A stretch of DNA of 33,675 bases from Nitrospirae bacterium GWC2_56_14 (GTDB taxonomy: Bacteria; Nitrospirota; UBA9217): contig MHDY01000009.1 in the NCBI GenBank assembly GCA_001803705.1, forward strand, positions 208-33,882, written 5' to 3'. The notes under the pieces were generated by a model, which saw only the letters and a list, made by a program, of their open reading frames with translations, had not been told where the DNA came from and did not search any database. The first letter of the stretch is position 1, and every line of letters starts with the position of its first letter. Position numbers and translations under genes: made by a program. This document shows positions 9,350 through 19,018 of the stretch, one piece after another.

Positions 9350-10051
9350 TCACCTCACCTTTTTTATCAGGTCGACAAAGATCGCCAGAAGAACCTTGAT
9401 CATGTAGTACACCGACCGCAGGGGCGTGATCGAAGAGCTGCCGCCGGTGCGCTCCCGCATGCCGACCGGCACTTCGACCATCCTCAATCGTTTTTTATGC
9501 AGGAGAACAAGCGCTTCCACTTCCGGATAATCTTCCGGGTAGGTTTCTGAAAAAAACTCGAGCACCCTTCGGTTCGCGGCGCGGAAACCGGAGGTGCTGT
9601 CCGACACCGTCATGCCGAGGATACGGGACAAGACGGCAGAAAAGATCCAGATCCCCGCCCTCCTGAAAAACGGGACCCGGTACCCGCCGGGATTCAGGAA
9701 ACGGGACCCGATCACCAGATCCGCCGTTCCGGACCGCAGCGGTTCAAGGATTTTCTGCATCTCTTCAGCACGATGCTGACCATCGCCGTCGAACTGTACC
9801 GCAAACTCGTATCCCTGTTCCCGGGCATACAGGAAACCCGTCTGCATGGCCCCGCCGATACCGAGGTTAAAGGGCAGATCGACCACCTTGACGCCGTGCT
9901 CGACTGCGGTGCGGGACGTTGCGTCACGGGAACCATCGTTCACTACCAGGATTTCGGCGCCCGGGACGTTGTCCCGGAGGTCCCGGATCACGCCCGGCAG
10001 GCTCTCCTGTTCGTTATATGCGGGGACGATCACGAGCAATTTCATGGTCAT
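9350..10051 (-). CDS. Glycosyltransferase family 2, polyprenyl-phosphate (DPM1-like) type
   Basis: 233 aa. LLVIVPAYNEQESLPGVIRDL, ILVVNDGSRDATS, QFDGDGQHRAEEM, DSTSGFRAANRRVLEFF. Confidence 0.9.
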   Translation of the reverse strand: MTMKLLVIVPAYNEQESLPGVIRDLRDNVPGAEILVVNDGSRDATSRTAVEHGVKVVDLPFNLGIGGAMQTGFLYAREQGYEFAVQFDGDGQHRAEEMQKILEPLRSGTADLVIGSRFLNPGGYRVPFFRRAGIWIFSAVLSRILGMTVSDSTSGFRAANRRVLEFFSETYPEDYPEVEALVLLHKKRLRMVEVPVGMRERTGGSSSITPLRSVYYMIKVLLAIFVDLIKKVR

Positions 10052-11091
10052 TCCTTCAAGGCGATTTCAAAGGCCGGCATCCCGAATTCCCGGAACAGCC
10101 GATAGAGCTCAAAACGGCGGATCCGCTGCATGCGCTTCGCCGTACGACGCTCGCCCGCTATCCTCGGAAGCGCTGCCAGCGCAGCAACCCAGGCACGGAA
10201 CAGGATCGCCAAGGCGAAAAAAAATGAATGTTCGGCAGTGAACTTGCCGCTGGCGCCCCGCCCGGTCATGCCGCCATACGCCTGGAGCAAAAGCCGCTTG
10301 AACGTATAATACGGGCTCACCAGGATGAGTTCAGCAGGATAATATTTCAGCAGGACCCAGATGCGGTTCCGCTCCACCAGAAAGGCTTTCATGGGCGAGT
10401 AGGCCGACGATGACGCCGAATACTTGTGATACACAATGGCGGTCGGCACATAGCGGCACCCCCACCCGGCAAGCCTGATGCGCAAACCCAGATCGACGTC
10501 GTCGGCATAGGAGAAAAAAGCCTCGTCGAACAGTCCCACCTCATCAAGCACCGCCTTACGATAAAGAGCGGCGCATCCGCTCGGGAACAGGGCCTCGGCC
10601 TCCCGGTCGAACTGCCCGCTATCCCGCTCGAGCCGCCCCCTTCCCCGCGCCAGGCCGTCCCGATAGAGCAAAAGGCCCACATTATCGATGACCCCGGGGT
10701 CATCGTAAGACAGGATCTTGGATGCCCACATGCCTTCAGCGGGGTTCGCCTCCGCCGCCTGCACAAGCTGCTCAAGCCATCCCGGATCGGTCTTGGTATC
10801 ATTGTTCAGCAATGCCACATAGGTACCCGTGGCAAGCCGAAAACCGGCATTATTCCCTCCGGCAAATCCGCGGTTTTCCGAAAGCTGCACCAGCCTGACC
10901 TGAGGATAGCGTTCACGGACAAATTCCGCCGAACCGTCCTGCGAACCGTTGTCGACGAAGATTATTTCGAAATCCAGGAAGCGCTGCGCACGGAGAGAAC
11001 CCAGGCATTCATCCAGGAGATGCCGGCCGTTCCAGTTAACAATGATGACCGAAACGATCGGTTTTCTTGATGCACCGTTTTCCATCAGCAC
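10048..11091 (-). CDS. Glycosyltransferase family 2, rhamnosyltransferase-like
   Basis: 347 aa. VSVIIVNWNGRHLLDECLGSL, IIFVDNGSQDGSAEFV, ENRGFAGGNNAGFRLATGTYVALLNNDT, FFSYADDVDLGLRIRLAGW. 4-nt overlap with the next gene (10048-10051). Confidence 0.92.
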   Translation of the reverse strand: MLMENGASRKPIVSVIIVNWNGRHLLDECLGSLRAQRFLDFEIIFVDNGSQDGSAEFVRERYPQVRLVQLSENRGFAGGNNAGFRLATGTYVALLNNDTKTDPGWLEQLVQAAEANPAEGMWASKILSYDDPGVIDNVGLLLYRDGLARGRGRLERDSGQFDREAEALFPSGCAALYRKAVLDEVGLFDEAFFSYADDVDLGLRIRLAGWGCRYVPTAIVYHKYSASSSAYSPMKAFLVERNRIWVLLKYYPAELILVSPYYTFKRLLLQAYGGMTGRGASGKFTAEHSFFFALAILFRAWVAALAALPRIAGERRTAKRMQRIRRFELYRLFREFGMPAFEIALKE

Positions 11092-11227
11092 CCCTGCTTC
11101 AGCGCGGACCGCAAACCAAAAATGTCTTTGATATCATATGCTATCACACTAAAACAGTCAATCACTATCATGGTAAGAGCACCTGCAGCGAGGACGTGCT
11201 GCTAATACCGGCACATTCAAGCTGCAG

Positions 11228-11740
11228 TTACTCATGGGGAGTGATCTCCCCTTCTTTTTTTTCCGCCGCTCGATAGCGAACAACGAGCCAGTATATCAAA
11301 CCATAGGAGATGACCGCGGCAATGCTTCCCGCCACCAGCGTTCCCATAACAAAGGGCCAGAAATACGGTTGAATGACCTCATACGTACCGGACAGGGTAA
11401 GCTCATTCCACGCGATCTGCGGCATGGCGATCTCGCGGCCCATGAGCTTGCTGCCGAACCAGATGCAAAACCCGTACAGGGGCACGATGGTCCAGGGGTT
11501 ATTGATAAAGGTGGCGGTGATCAGCACCAGTTTGTTCAGCCGGAAGGCCCACGCAACAAGAAGGCAGGTGATCAGGTGCAGGCCGAAGGTAGGAGAAAAA
11601 GCGATAAAAACGCCGATTGCGAATGCCAGTGCCAGACGATGCGGCGTATCATGCAACTGAAAGATCGAACGAATGCGGTCCCTGAAATTAAATCCCAATG
11701 ATATCCTCTTAGCATTCCCGAGCCGGGCAGCACCGGCCAA
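11228..11740 (-). CDS. DUF2062 domain-containing membrane protein
   Basis: 170 aa. SPTFGLHLITCLLVAWAFRLNKLVLITATFINNPWTIVPLYGFCIWFGSKLMG is characteristic of DUF2062. Confidence 0.82.
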   Translation of the reverse strand: MAGAARLGNAKRISLGFNFRDRIRSIFQLHDTPHRLALAFAIGVFIAFSPTFGLHLITCLLVAWAFRLNKLVLITATFINNPWTIVPLYGFCIWFGSKLMGREIAMPQIAWNELTLSGTYEVIQPYFWPFVMGTLVAGSIAAVISYGLIYWLVVRYRAAEKKEGEITPHE

Positions 11741-11884
11741 TGATCAGCTCGATGCGACACGTTGGTTATTATAACCATTTTGCGTTAATTATCAAAGGAC
11801 TTTTAGCTGAAGGCAGGAATGCTCCCGTTTGTCCTGCTTTCACCGCAACACAATAACCGCTTTCTTTCGCGCCGCCAAAACGTG

Positions 11885-11890
11885 TATAAT
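11885..11890 (+). promoter_or_regulatory. Possible sigma70-type -10 (TATAAT) upstream of the flippase-like gene
   Basis: Exact TATAAT in a divergent intergenic region about 100 nt upstream of the GTG at 11990. No convincing -35 box. Confidence 0.25.
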
Positions 11891-11989
11891 GTGCCGGTCT
11901 CAAAGATGCGATGAGCATAGGCACCGGCAATCGCACCATGGTGAAAAGGCCTGTTTTCCTCAACAATCTGACAAGAATGAGGAGATTTT

Positions 11990-12892
11990 GTGAAGCTGTC
12001 GAAAAAACAAATTGCATTTCTTTTATTCAAGATCTCGGTCAGCGGCATTCTCCTGACCATCATCTTCAAAAAAGCCGGCCTTGAGCAGGTCCTCACCCAT
12101 TTTCAGTCAATGAACCTCTGGCTGTTCGGCCTTTCCCCCCTGCTCTACGTCCTCCTCATGTTCGTATCAGCGCACCGATGGGCGCTTTTACTGGATGAAC
12201 CCTACCCCATCAAAAAAATCTTTTCTCTCTCTATGATAGGCAGTTTTTTCAATAACCTGCTGCCGGGCTCCGTTGGCGGTGATGCCGTGAAGGCATACTA
12301 TCTGTACCAGGATACCCGCAAGGGGGGAAGCACCATTGGATCGGTGTTCATGGACCGGTACATCGGATTAAGTGCCCTGCTGGCCCTGGGGCTCATTTCA
12401 GGCATTGCTGCATTCCCTGAACTGAAGACCATCGGCATGCACCTGGCCATCCCCGCGCTCTTTTGCTTGTTTATCGCAGGAAGCCTGCTGTTCTTCCGGC
12501 TCAGGATCGGCCGTCGGTTCTCGGCAGTCTCTGATTTCTACGACTATTTTCACCGCTTGATCAGGAACAGGACCAAGCTCATGAAGGCTTTTGGCCTCTC
12601 CCTGATCGTGCAGGCGCTCTCGCTGCTCATGATCTACCTCATTGCCCGCGGGATCGACCAGAAGCTGACCTTTACCGCCCTGTTCGTGTTCGTCCCGATC
12701 ATCAGCCTCGTCACCATGCTCCCCATCTCCATTTCCGGGCTCGGGGTCAGGGAAAGCGCCTTTGTGCTCCTGTTCGGCCTCACCGGCGTCCCGGCCGAGG
12801 CGAGCATGTCCATCTCGTTCCTCTGGTTCCTCTCAATCGTTGCGGCATCGCTCATCGGACTTGTAGAATATCTGCGGATCCGGCGTCATTGA
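11990..12892 (+). CDS. Lysylphosphatidylglycerol synthase TM-domain / flippase-like (UPF0104) membrane protein
   Basis: 300 aa polytopic. RWALLLDEPYPIKKIFSLSMIGSFFNNLLPGSVGGDAVKAYYLYQDT, FMDRYIGLSALL, LPISISGLGVRESAFVLLFGLTGVPAEASMSISFLWFL. Preceded by GAGGAG. Confidence 0.88.
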   Translation: MKLSKKQIAFLLFKISVSGILLTIIFKKAGLEQVLTHFQSMNLWLFGLSPLLYVLLMFVSAHRWALLLDEPYPIKKIFSLSMIGSFFNNLLPGSVGGDAVKAYYLYQDTRKGGSTIGSVFMDRYIGLSALLALGLISGIAAFPELKTIGMHLAIPALFCLFIAGSLLFFRLRIGRRFSAVSDFYDYFHRLIRNRTKLMKAFGLSLIVQALSLLMIYLIARGIDQKLTFTALFVFVPIISLVTMLPISISGLGVRESAFVLLFGLTGVPAEASMSISFLWFLSIVAASLIGLVEYLRIRRH

Positions 12893-12964
12893 CCCTGCGC
12901 ATAAGCTCATTGATCAAGCTGAACCCCGCTCTCCCACCCGCAAGCTCCGCCGCGCTGGTCTCCC

Positions 12965-13011
12965 GGAAAAAAGAAGAGGGGTGGACCTGCCCCCGGCAGA
13001 GCCACCCCTCT
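12965..13011 (-). terminator. Rho-independent terminator (minus strand)
   Basis: Two-tier inverted repeat AGAGGGGTGG(12975-12984)...CCACCCCTCT(13002-13011), with inner CTGCC/GGCAG (12987-12991/12995-12999). On the minus strand it is followed by TCTTTTTTCC. Downstream of the minus-strand radical SAM gene. Confidence 0.75.
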
Positions 13012-13210
13012 CATTACTTGCATACCCGGCAAGAACCACAATCGTGCGTTCCTGCCTCCAAACGAATAAAAAAACACAGATGGTATCTTCCTGCGCAATC
13101 GGCTTTCGACATCATCACGATACCGGCATCTTGAAGATCAGCAAAACCAATATTCCTGCCGGCACTGCAATACTACCTGCAACAACGGAAAAGAGCTTGA
13201 CCTGACGATT

Positions 13211-14668
13211 TTAGAAAGGGATGTCTATTGTTTCAAGCATCCGCTTGATATCCGCAGGCATGGTGCCTTTCATGGTCTTCGCAAGATAGGAACTGGTGGC
13301 GATGATATGGATGACCTTGATCATGAACTCGCGTTTCTTAGGTGTCATGGTATTGAGCGTGTTCATCTTGTGGGTGTAAAATTCGCGCGAAGCCTTTCCG
13401 AGCCAGTCCTGCACCTCTTGAAGGGTCATGGTCTTCGTCTTCATCACCGGCTCCACCAGGTTATAGCGGCTGTAGTCAAGGACCTCGATCTGGTCCTTCA
13501 GTAATGGATAGATCTCGGCATAGGGCCAGGGTGCGATCGCCAGGAAGAATGCCATATCCGGGTTGTAAAATTTCGCCAGCTCGAACGTTTTTGCCATGCT
13601 CTCGGGCGTATCATCGGGCATCCCCAGCACAAAAGAGGTTTCGGACACAATGTCCTGTGCATTGATAAGGTCCAGGGCACGTTTCGAATCCTCTACTTTG
13701 ATGTTCTTATTAAAGGAGTCCAGCGTCGCCTGGGTCGTCGCCTCGACGCCCACGTAGATGTGGTCAATAAGGGCTGCTTTATACTTGCCCATGATGTGCT
13801 CGTCCCGGATAATATCATCGACACGGGTCTCCATCAGGATCTTGGTGCCCACCTTGCGCTCGATAAGGAGGTCCAGTATCCGCTCCCAGCGCTTCCCGTC
13901 CAGCGTCGGCGTCTCGTCGGCGAACATGACCACGTTCACCCCGTACGCGTCCCGCAGGTGTTCGAGCTCCGCAACGACGTGCTCGGCGCTTCTGCCCCGC
14001 CATTTGCGCTTCCAGAAGAGCTGCTGCGAGCAGAAACTGCATTTCTGGCTGCAGCCTCGCGAGGTGCTGACAATGGCCAGCACGGAGTCTTTCATGGGTT
14101 TGTAGGTGTATATGGGCCAGTCCACGAGGTCCCATGCCGTGGGCAGGCTGTCGAGGTCTTCGATGAACGGGCGGGGCGGGGTGGCCATGACCTTATTGTC
14201 TCGAACGAACGCAATGGACCGGACCTTGACCGGATCGCCGCCATTTGAAAGGCAGTTCATAAGATCGACGACCGTCTCTTCGCCTTCACCCATGACGATA
14301 TAATCAACAGGATTGTCCTTCGCGGTGAGGATCTCGTCATAGCAGTACGTGGGATGCACATTCCCTATGATGGTCGTGATCCGCGGGTCGACATCCTTGG
14401 CCAGTTGCAATACCTTGAGCGCGTCCACGATCTCTGCGGTAAAAGCAGTGGTCCCGACCACGTCTGGCTTCTCTAGCTCGATGCGCTTCCGGATGTCGTC
14501 GTAGGTATGCCAGTGGCTCATGGCGTCATAGATAATGGGCTCATGACCGGCTGCTCGAAGGCTGCCCGCGAGATAGACAAAGGCGACGTTCATCCATACG
14601 CCAGCTGACTCGACAACTCCGGAATGATAAGGGGGGGTGATGAGAAGTATCTTCTTAGGACTTTTCAT
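13211..14668 (-). CDS. Cobalamin-binding radical SAM protein
   Basis: 485 aa. N-terminal B12-binding-like fold (ILLITPPYHSGVVES..., ITTIIGNVHPTYCYDEIL) and radical SAM cluster CSQKCSFC (CX3CX2C). Confidence 0.88.
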   Translation of the reverse strand: MKSPKKILLITPPYHSGVVESAGVWMNVAFVYLAGSLRAAGHEPIIYDAMSHWHTYDDIRKRIELEKPDVVGTTAFTAEIVDALKVLQLAKDVDPRITTIIGNVHPTYCYDEILTAKDNPVDYIVMGEGEETVVDLMNCLSNGGDPVKVRSIAFVRDNKVMATPPRPFIEDLDSLPTAWDLVDWPIYTYKPMKDSVLAIVSTSRGCSQKCSFCSQQLFWKRKWRGRSAEHVVAELEHLRDAYGVNVVMFADETPTLDGKRWERILDLLIERKVGTKILMETRVDDIIRDEHIMGKYKAALIDHIYVGVEATTQATLDSFNKNIKVEDSKRALDLINAQDIVSETSFVLGMPDDTPESMAKTFELAKFYNPDMAFFLAIAPWPYAEIYPLLKDQIEVLDYSRYNLVEPVMKTKTMTLQEVQDWLGKASREFYTHKMNTLNTMTPKKREFMIKVIHIIATSSYLAKTMKGTMPADIKRMLETIDIPF

Positions 14669-14743
14669 AATTGGGGCATTTTACGCAATTTCACCTTCCA
14701 AGTCAACGGAAAGGTGAAAAAAAATGAGGCAGGTGGGTCGGTA

Positions 14744-15097
14744 TTATCGATCAAAGACCATGGAATATTGCCAGTAAATGCCTGTTCCAAAAATGAGCAT
14801 CAGGACCACATGTTTAACGATCAACATCTTTTTTCGCAATTTTTCAGCATCCTCGCCATAGACGTTGCCGATGTAGGCATAGGTGAACGTCCTGCCCATG
14901 CCCGCCAGCAGCACGACAGCGACACATGCTATCCCTGCCCAGAAAAACTGCCGTTCCAGGCCATCGAGAACAGACTTGAGCTCCGGTCGCTGCGCTGCAA
15001 CGTGGTCCAGCCAGTAGACCGCTGGAACCGATGCTGCCCAGCAGCCAGCGGCAAAATCATGCAAAAATCCGATGAAGATGGTGAAACCTTTTTTCAT
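14744..15097 (-). CDS. Small integral membrane protein of unknown function
   Basis: 117 aa with about 4 hydrophobic segments (FTIFIGFLHDFAAGCWAASVPAVYWLD; FFWAGIACVAVVLLAGMGRTFTYAYIG; MLIVKHVVLMLIFGTGIYWQY). Co-oriented with neighbours. Confidence 0.6.
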   Translation of the reverse strand: MKKGFTIFIGFLHDFAAGCWAASVPAVYWLDHVAAQRPELKSVLDGLERQFFWAGIACVAVVLLAGMGRTFTYAYIGNVYGEDAEKLRKKMLIVKHVVLMLIFGTGIYWQYSMVFDR

Positions 15098-15309
15098 GTG
15101 GTGCCGCCTTTAAACGTTATTGTCCATCTGTCTGCGTCCAGTTTTGACTCGCCATGAATACACAGGTACTTATCAACGGTCTCATAATTATCCGTACATC
15201 AAGCTGCATACAAGACCCATCCCCGCCCTCCCCTTGATGGGTGAGATTGAGCGGGGTATGGGACCGTGTTCAATGTCGATATTATTATGAGACCATTAAT
15301 AAAGCAATT

Positions 15310-16818
15310 TTATTTTTTCTTTTTCGCCTTCTTGGGCAGTTTTTCCGACTTAAGTCCTGCCGGATGGTCTGCCAGCACCTGCTTATCCGCCTCGCTCTTG
15401 TACCAGTCCATCGGCCGCTCGGTCTGGTCCTTGAACGCGTTCAGGGCGTCGTCCCGCAGTTCAGCGGACTCCGCATCGGCCTGGGCAACGAGGATCTCGT
15501 CCACTACCTGCGGGCAGGAGGCGACCGAACCCGGCCGGGCCTCGATCTCCTCGCGTACGCTCGGCTCGATCTTCAGGTCCTTTGCGGTCATCATCTTCAG
15601 TTCAATGGAGAAGTTCACATAACGCTCAAGCATACGGAAGATCGCGGTGTCGCCCATTGCGCCCGCGGTGCGCTCCTCGTCAGGCAAAGGCGAGACCTTG
15701 CCGTTCTCGATCTTGGCGCGGCCCACCATCTCGCAGCCCGTCCCCCCATCGGTCGTGTAGCCCAGGTTGTCCGTAATGACCGCGAGAACCGTCGGCACGT
15801 TCGCCAGGTCCCAGTGCGCAAGAAGTCCCACCTCTCCGTCAGGCAGCGGTTTCAGGTCGTCGATGCTCATGGCCAGGACGCGCGACCACGGGGGGACCGG
15901 CCTCGTGCGTTTCTTCGGCAACAGGCCCTTTACGCAGCGGCGCAGGGAATCGTCGAACAGGTTGGTCGCAGTCTCGGCCTCACCCAGGACATTGACGCAA
16001 TGTGAATTGGGGATACCGATGACCTCCTGCACCATGGCATAATAGTCATCGCGGGTCACGACCCCGAACCGGCCGCGGTAGCCGCCTCCGTCGCATATGC
16101 GGCTGCCGGGAGGCAGGCGGAACGACATCTTCTTGCGGCGGCAGGCCTGGAAAAAATAGACGTACGCAGAAGTGGCGCCGATGAGCGCCACCGGCACGCC
16201 GCTCGCCTCGGATTCACGCAAGGCCTTGATCAGGGCGTTCACGTCGACCCCTGACTTGCTGAGCAGGAACATGCTGTCCGGCGTGCCGAAGGCCAGGCGG
16301 GTCTGGTCCATCCCGATAGCCATGCCCATGGAAGGCGCCAGTTCCGGGCTCGGGGCGAGGATCAGGATGCGGCAGCGCTTGCCGCCCACGAAATCCGGGA
16401 AGAGGTATGATTCGGTCATCTGCCGGTTTGCCGAGAACACAAGCCGCTTGCCGTCCTCGTCGCGGAAGATGCGGCCTCGTTGGGTCAGGCTGGTGGTCCC
16501 TCCCGTGAGACAGGCCATCACCGACTTCTCGAGCGGAAAGGACGCCACGAGATGCGTCTTGAACACATCGTTGTACACCATGGGGATATCCTGCCATCGG
16601 GAAATATCGCCGGGTTTCACCTTCTTCGCGTCGCAGAACTCCCGGAAGATGGCGTTCACTTCGTAGTGCAGGGCGAACATCCTGAGGCAATAGTCGTTGA
16701 AATTGGGGACCGCTGAGTCCACGCCTGCGGCGATGAACTTAAGGACGTCTTCGGTCAGACGATGGCGCTCTGCTTCAGCTTCAGCAGCACTGAATGGAGT
16801 GGCGGGCAATCGAGACAT
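15310..16818 (-). CDS. LuxE-like acyl-protein synthetase / acyl-activating enzyme
   Basis: 502 aa. WQDIPMVYNDVFKTHLVASFPLEKSVMACLTGGTTSLTQRGRIFRDEDG (LuxE-family segment), SRICDGGGYRGRFGVVTRDDYYAMVQEVIGIPNSHCVNVLGEAE. SD GGGAGG upstream of the ATG. Confidence 0.78.
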   Translation of the reverse strand: MSRLPATPFSAAEAEAERHRLTEDVLKFIAAGVDSAVPNFNDYCLRMFALHYEVNAIFREFCDAKKVKPGDISRWQDIPMVYNDVFKTHLVASFPLEKSVMACLTGGTTSLTQRGRIFRDEDGKRLVFSANRQMTESYLFPDFVGGKRCRILILAPSPELAPSMGMAIGMDQTRLAFGTPDSMFLLSKSGVDVNALIKALRESEASGVPVALIGATSAYVYFFQACRRKKMSFRLPPGSRICDGGGYRGRFGVVTRDDYYAMVQEVIGIPNSHCVNVLGEAETATNLFDDSLRRCVKGLLPKKRTRPVPPWSRVLAMSIDDLKPLPDGEVGLLAHWDLANVPTVLAVITDNLGYTTDGGTGCEMVGRAKIENGKVSPLPDEERTAGAMGDTAIFRMLERYVNFSIELKMMTAKDLKIEPSVREEIEARPGSVASCPQVVDEILVAQADAESAELRDDALNAFKDQTERPMDWYKSEADKQVLADHPAGLKSEKLPKKAKKKK

Positions 16819-17244
16819 TGGGATGACCTCCCTGATAATTTTAATCTGGTCTATCTTGAAAAACAGAAAGTTCGGATAAATGCTGCAGGAAATGTGCCTT
16901 CTGCCTTTAAAACATTATTAATAATAATCCATTACAAATCATAATGTTATGAAGAAGATTCGAGATTGCTGCATTCCCGCCCAGCACAAAAAAAAGGCAC
17001 CTGCGTAAATATAGGGCAATTATTTATCTCCAGAACGTAAATAAGTGATCCGTGTGTATTGACGAAGTCGGTCACGCCTTGCCGCTGGATGCGTTTCTGT
17101 TTTGACCGAAAAATAGACCTGCGCATCTCTTTAACTGAAAACCATATTTATACCGCATGGGTACAGGATGCTACCACACCTGGATTGAGGATGTAAATAT
17201 TTAAGTTGAAACCGTTTTTCAAAAAACAAAACCATCCTTCGAAG

Positions 17245-17268
17245 TCAAAAAAGCGGCAATTTTCCGCT
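17245..17268 (-). terminator. Possible Rho-independent terminator after the TMTC-TPR gene cluster
   Basis: Minus strand AGCGG-AAAATTG-CCGCT followed by TTTTTT, about 30 nt after the stop at 17298. The stem is only 5 bp. Confidence 0.45.
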
Positions 17269-17297
17269 GACGCTCATCCACGCCAGCATATCATGAT

Positions 17298-18992
17298 TCA
17301 CTTTGAAAGTTCCCGTATCCTGCCTTCGGCATAGGGCCGTGCATCAGCAAGTTCGTAACCCGGCGTTGCCAGAAACAATTTGAAATCATTGAGCGCTTCT
17401 TTCTGCCTCCCGATATTTTCGAGGGCGATCCCCCGGTTTAATCGCGCCTCCTTGTCTGATGGATGGATGCCCAGTGCGAGCGTATAGGACTGTACAGCAC
17501 CTTCGCTATCCCCCCGGGCCAATCGAATATAGCCCATCTTTGTGTGCACCCCCTGAATGAGCGGATTCAGAGCCAGTGACTTCTCAAACTCTTGTTCGGC
17601 CAGCTTGAGTTCACCTGCGTCCTGCCTGTTTCTCATAAAGTAGGCTTCCCCCAGGCCTGCATGGCCAAAAGCATTGTCGGGGTACTGCTCCACCAGTCGG
17701 ACGAAGAGCGTGACATCATTCTTCCAATCAAGATTTCGTCTGATCGTTAATACCGACAGGACCAGGAGGACTGTCGTTACTGCGACAACACCGTACCTGC
17801 GTACCCTGGCGCCGGAAGGAAAAAACCGGGTAGCCTGATCGGCAGCAACAAACCAGAGCCCGATCGCAGGAACATACAGATATCGATCAGCCATCGGCGA
17901 GCTGGGAAACAAAGCGATCCCGCTCACCGGCAGGTAAAACGCCGCAAACCAAAGCAACCCGAAGAGCGTGGCCCGGCTGCGCCCCTTGGTGAGAAGCCAT
18001 CCAACAATGGCGCTGATGCAAATCCAGGCGCTCACAAGCGGTAGCGCAAGCGGTCGAAGGTTCTCAGGAATGACGTATCTCGGGCTGAGCGCTATCGGCC
18101 CGATCAAGCTCAGAAGATACCGCGGAATACTATAGAGATTGTCCGCGAGCCGTGTCCAGAGGTCGGGAAACTTATACATACTTTGGAGCTGCTGCGAGCC
18201 AAACCCGGGGACCATGCCTGTTTGGATGCCGAGGCGGGAGAGAGTCAACCAGCGCATGACAAGGTAGCACGATACGGCAACAGCATAGGGAAGCAATCGC
18301 AAAGCTGCCCGGGACCTTGAACCGGAAACCCTATCCCGCAGCGAGGGGACCTCCAGCGCAATAATGAACGGCAAAGCAACAAGGGCGGATTCCTTGGAAA
18401 AGAACCCGGCCAGCAGGAAGACGGCGGCTGCAAAAGCACCGATGCTGTTCTTTTGCATGATGCTTCTGCGATGCATCAGATATGCCGTAAGGATAAAAAA
18501 ACAGGCAAGGATCGTGTTCCGGGTCGAAATAAAATCAACAGCCTCCGTGTTTATGGGGTGAACCGCGAAGAGGAGCCCGGCCAAGAGTGCTCCCCGCGTG
18601 TCAGCGAGCACCGTGCGGGCAAGGAGAAATACCAGAAATGCATTGGCCGCGTGCAGCAGAACATTGATGAAATGCATCGGCCAGGGAATCAGGCCATGCA
18701 CCCGCTCTTCGAGAAGAAACGTAAGCATGGCCAGCGGACGGTAATAGGGCAGCAGCTCATAGTCGCGCGTGGTATCGATGCTGCTGAAGAGGGCAACGGG
18801 TGACCCCTGCAATGCCGGATTGGTGACGATCACATTGGTGTCATCCCAGACAAAACCGTTTCCAAGGGAGTTGGCGTAGACGAGAATTGAAACGAGTACA
18901 ACCAACAGACCTGCAAGCAGATCGTTTGTCTTCACCCCAAACATACCGAAAATCTTTGGCATGGCGCCCGTAATGTTGTTCAATGGCTGCAA
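17298..18992 (-). CDS. TMTC-like putative protein O-glycosyltransferase with C-terminal TPRs (copy A)
   Basis: 564 aa. GNGFVWDDTNVIVTNPAL, FAVHPINTEAVDFISTRNTILAC, MADRYLYVPAIGLWFVAADQ, then TPRs (AFGHAGLGEAYFM..., EQEFEKSLALNP, AVQSYTLALGIHPSDKEARLNRGIALENIGR). Confidence 0.85.
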   Translation of the reverse strand: MQPLNNITGAMPKIFGMFGVKTNDLLAGLLVVLVSILVYANSLGNGFVWDDTNVIVTNPALQGSPVALFSSIDTTRDYELLPYYRPLAMLTFLLEERVHGLIPWPMHFINVLLHAANAFLVFLLARTVLADTRGALLAGLLFAVHPINTEAVDFISTRNTILACFFILTAYLMHRRSIMQKNSIGAFAAAVFLLAGFFSKESALVALPFIIALEVPSLRDRVSGSRSRAALRLLPYAVAVSCYLVMRWLTLSRLGIQTGMVPGFGSQQLQSMYKFPDLWTRLADNLYSIPRYLLSLIGPIALSPRYVIPENLRPLALPLVSAWICISAIVGWLLTKGRSRATLFGLLWFAAFYLPVSGIALFPSSPMADRYLYVPAIGLWFVAADQATRFFPSGARVRRYGVVAVTTVLLVLSVLTIRRNLDWKNDVTLFVRLVEQYPDNAFGHAGLGEAYFMRNRQDAGELKLAEQEFEKSLALNPLIQGVHTKMGYIRLARGDSEGAVQSYTLALGIHPSDKEARLNRGIALENIGRQKEALNDFKLFLATPGYELADARPYAEGRIRELSK

Positions 18993-19018
18993 GCTCCTTT
19001 TTTATTTCGCTGCGTTGA

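Noticed and set aside
10426-11070. 214-aa plus-strand ORF
   Set aside because: Antisense to the rhamnosyltransferase-like gene; shadow frame.
15241-16005. 254-aa plus-strand ORF
   Set aside because: Antisense to the LuxE-like gene; Arg/His/Leu-rich shadow translation.
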